Source: Actinomycetes bacterium
Lineage (GTDB): Bacteria > Actinomycetota > Actinomycetes > Actinomycetales > Actinomycetaceae
Assembly (NCBI GenBank): GCA_023420745.1
Contig: JAEZVQ010000066.1
Coordinates: forward strand, 1-13,737
Reading direction: 5' to 3'
Length of the DNA stretch: 13,737 bases
Position 1 is the first letter of the stretch; each line of letters opens with the position of its first letter. The translations under genes were made by a program, and so were the position numbers. The notes under the pieces are model-generated. The model had not been told where the DNA came from and ran no database searches. It was given only the letters and a program-made list of their open reading frames with translations. Positions 12,487 to 13,737 of the stretch are shown piece by piece.

Positions 12487-13737
12487 ATGAGAGTCTCCCC
12501 GTCCTACACCGCGTCATACCGTCTGCGTGTCGACGAATCTCGCGTACGAATCGCCACCGTCGTCGACCGCATCTCCGACACTGGGGCGGCAATCACCGGC
12601 CTCGACGTGGCCGACTCCGACCGCGGTGAGATGGTGATCGACCTCACCTGCGACACCCGCGACTCTGAGCACCGTCGCGAAATCGCGGCGATCCTCGCCG
12701 ACCTCGACGGTGTTGAGGTCGATTCGATTTCCGACGCGACATTCCTCGCGCACGTCGGCGGGAAACTGCGAGTCGAACCGAAAACCCCAATCCACAACCG
12801 TGCCGACCTCTCTCGCGTCTACACCCCCGGTGTCGCCCGCGTATGCCAAGCAATCCACGACACACCCGCAAAGTCGCACCTGCTCACGATGCGCGCGAAC
12901 TCGGTGGCGGTCGTCACCGACGGCACCGCGGTGCTCGGTCTGGGCGACATCGGCCCGGAAGCAGCGCTGCCGGTGATGGAAGGTAAGGCGGTGCTGTTCA
13001 AACAGTTCGGCGGCGTGGACGCGTGGCCGGTGGTGCTCGATACCAAGGACACCGACGAAATCGTCTCCATCGTCAAGGCGATTGCCCCGGGATACGGCGG
13101 CATCAACCTCGAAGACATCTCCGCACCGCGCTGCTTCGAGATCGAACAACGTCTACGCGACGAACTCGACATTCCCGTCTTCCACGATGACCAGCATGGG
13201 ACCGCAATCGTTGTCCTCGCAGCGTTGATTAACGCGTTGAAAGTGGTCGGGAAATCCATTGAGGACGTACGCATCGTGGTTTCCGGTGTCGGTGCCGCTG
13301 GAACTGCGATCATCAAGCTTCTCCTCGCCCAGGGTGCGCGCGACATTGTCGGATACGGTCGTAGCGGCGCGCTTGCTGCCGACGATACGGAGGGGATGAA
13401 CCAGGCACGACGTGAACTCGCTGAAATCACCAACCCGCGCCTCGTCCACGGCACGTTGAAAGAAGGGCTCGCAGGTGCCGACGTTTTCATTGGCGTTTCG
13501 CACGGGAATATCCTCACCCCCGAAGACCTCACGGTGATGAACGACCGCGCCATCGTATTCGCGCTGGCTAACCCGACCCCCGAGGTTGATCCGGTCGGTG
13601 CCGCCAACTACGCGGAGATCGTCGCCACCGGGCGTTCTGATTTCCCGAACCAGATCAACAACGTGCTCGCCTTCCCCGGTTTGTTCCGCGGCGTGCTCGA
13701 CGCGCAGGTGAAGGAGATCACCACCGAAGTGCTGCGG
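12487..13737 (+). CDS. Malic enzyme with N-terminal ACT domain, 3' truncated by window end
   Basis: Oxidative decarboxylation of malate to pyruvate and CO2 in the cytoplasm; 417 residues are visible and the frame is still open. Residues about 1-90 form an ACT-type regulatory domain (ISDTGAAITGLDV), which may bind a small effector. The catalytic part follows: YTPGVA (Y112), GKAVLFKQF (K167), INLEDISAP (E209, D210), HDDQHGTA (D234/D235) for the metal, GVGAAG (267-272) for the dinucleotide, ANPTPEVDP and FPNQINNVLAFPG. This order is typical of the short bacterial malic enzymes. After the second Rossmann strand the usual acidic residue appears to be replaced (GYGRSG), so NADP rather than NAD is possible. 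ATG 12487 lies 8 bases after AGGAGGTG. Only the C-terminal end is missing. Confidence 0.93.
   Translation, partial: MRVSPSYTASYRLRVDESRVRIATVVDRISDTGAAITGLDVADSDRGEMVIDLTCDTRDSEHRREIAAILADLDGVEVDSISDATFLAHVGGKLRVEPKTPIHNRADLSRVYTPGVARVCQAIHDTPAKSHLLTMRANSVAVVTDGTAVLGLGDIGPEAALPVMEGKAVLFKQFGGVDAWPVVLDTKDTDEIVSIVKAIAPGYGGINLEDISAPRCFEIEQRLRDELDIPVFHDDQHGTAIVVLAALINALKVVGKSIEDVRIVVSGVGAAGTAIIKLLLAQGARDIVGYGRSGALAADDTEGMNQARRELAEITNPRLVHGTLKEGLAGADVFIGVSHGNILTPEDLTVMNDRAIVFALANPTPEVDPVGAANYAEIVATGRSDFPNQINNVLAFPGLFRGVLDAQVKEITTEVLR

Noticed and set aside
1..13737. Evidence of a mobile element, CRISPR array, toxin-antitoxin pair or defence island
   Set aside because: No transposase, integrase, nuclease, att-type repeat, regular spacer array or small toxin-like gene was found; composition is even throughout.

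Overview
The window looks like chromosomal DNA of a high-G+C Gram-positive bacterium (Actinomycetota). The reasons are the GC-rich third codon positions, frequent GTG starts and overlapping stop/start codons, a secreted protein ending in a sortase-type tail (LVKTG, hydrophobic stretch, KRR), an ABC exporter without any outer-membrane partner, and an ACT-domain malic enzyme. I cannot name the genus. I see no tRNA, rRNA, CRISPR array, insertion sequence or phage gene.

Layout. (1) 1-525: the 3' end of a gene for a probable GalT/HIT-like protein (DUF4921-like). (2) 526-1082: a long non-coding leader rich in repeats and inverted repeats, including a 19-bp hairpin, in front of the next operon. (3) 1083-5855: a lactate-utilisation operon, L-lactate permease followed by lutA, lutB and lutC. 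The lut genes are tightly packed. (4) 5960-8326: a large secreted, apparently wall-anchored 5'-nucleotidase-family metallophosphatase, closed by a clear terminator at 8393-8443. (5) 8444-8628: a compact control region with four TCAGGG repeats at 10-12-base steps, followed by a perfect 17-bp palindrome lying on the likely -10 element. (6) 8629-11789: a three-gene MacAB/YknXYZ-like exporter (membrane-fusion protein, ATPase, FtsX-type permease), ending in a perfect 14-bp inverted repeat that contains the permease stop codon. (7) 11883-12338, minus strand: a RidA-superfamily protein. (8) 12487 to the window end: a malic enzyme with an N-terminal ACT domain, divergent from the RidA-like gene and cut by the window edge.

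How the genes work together. The permease brings in lactate and LutABC oxidises it to pyruvate. The malic enzyme also yields pyruvate, from malate, so two pyruvate-forming routes flank the region. The RidA-like protein may protect PLP enzymes from reactive enamines, which would fit this metabolism. The nucleotidase would act outside the cell on nucleotides or related phosphoesters, although its second metal site is altered. The exporter appears to be an independent, regulated stress or peptide/antibiotic efflux unit. No dedicated regulator gene lies in the window.

The most promising unexplained signals are the exporter control region (phased repeats plus palindrome), the structured leader before the lactate operon, and the His-to-Asp changes in the metallophosphatase. 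None of these proves a new system. They are specific, checkable oddities in otherwise recognisable genes.
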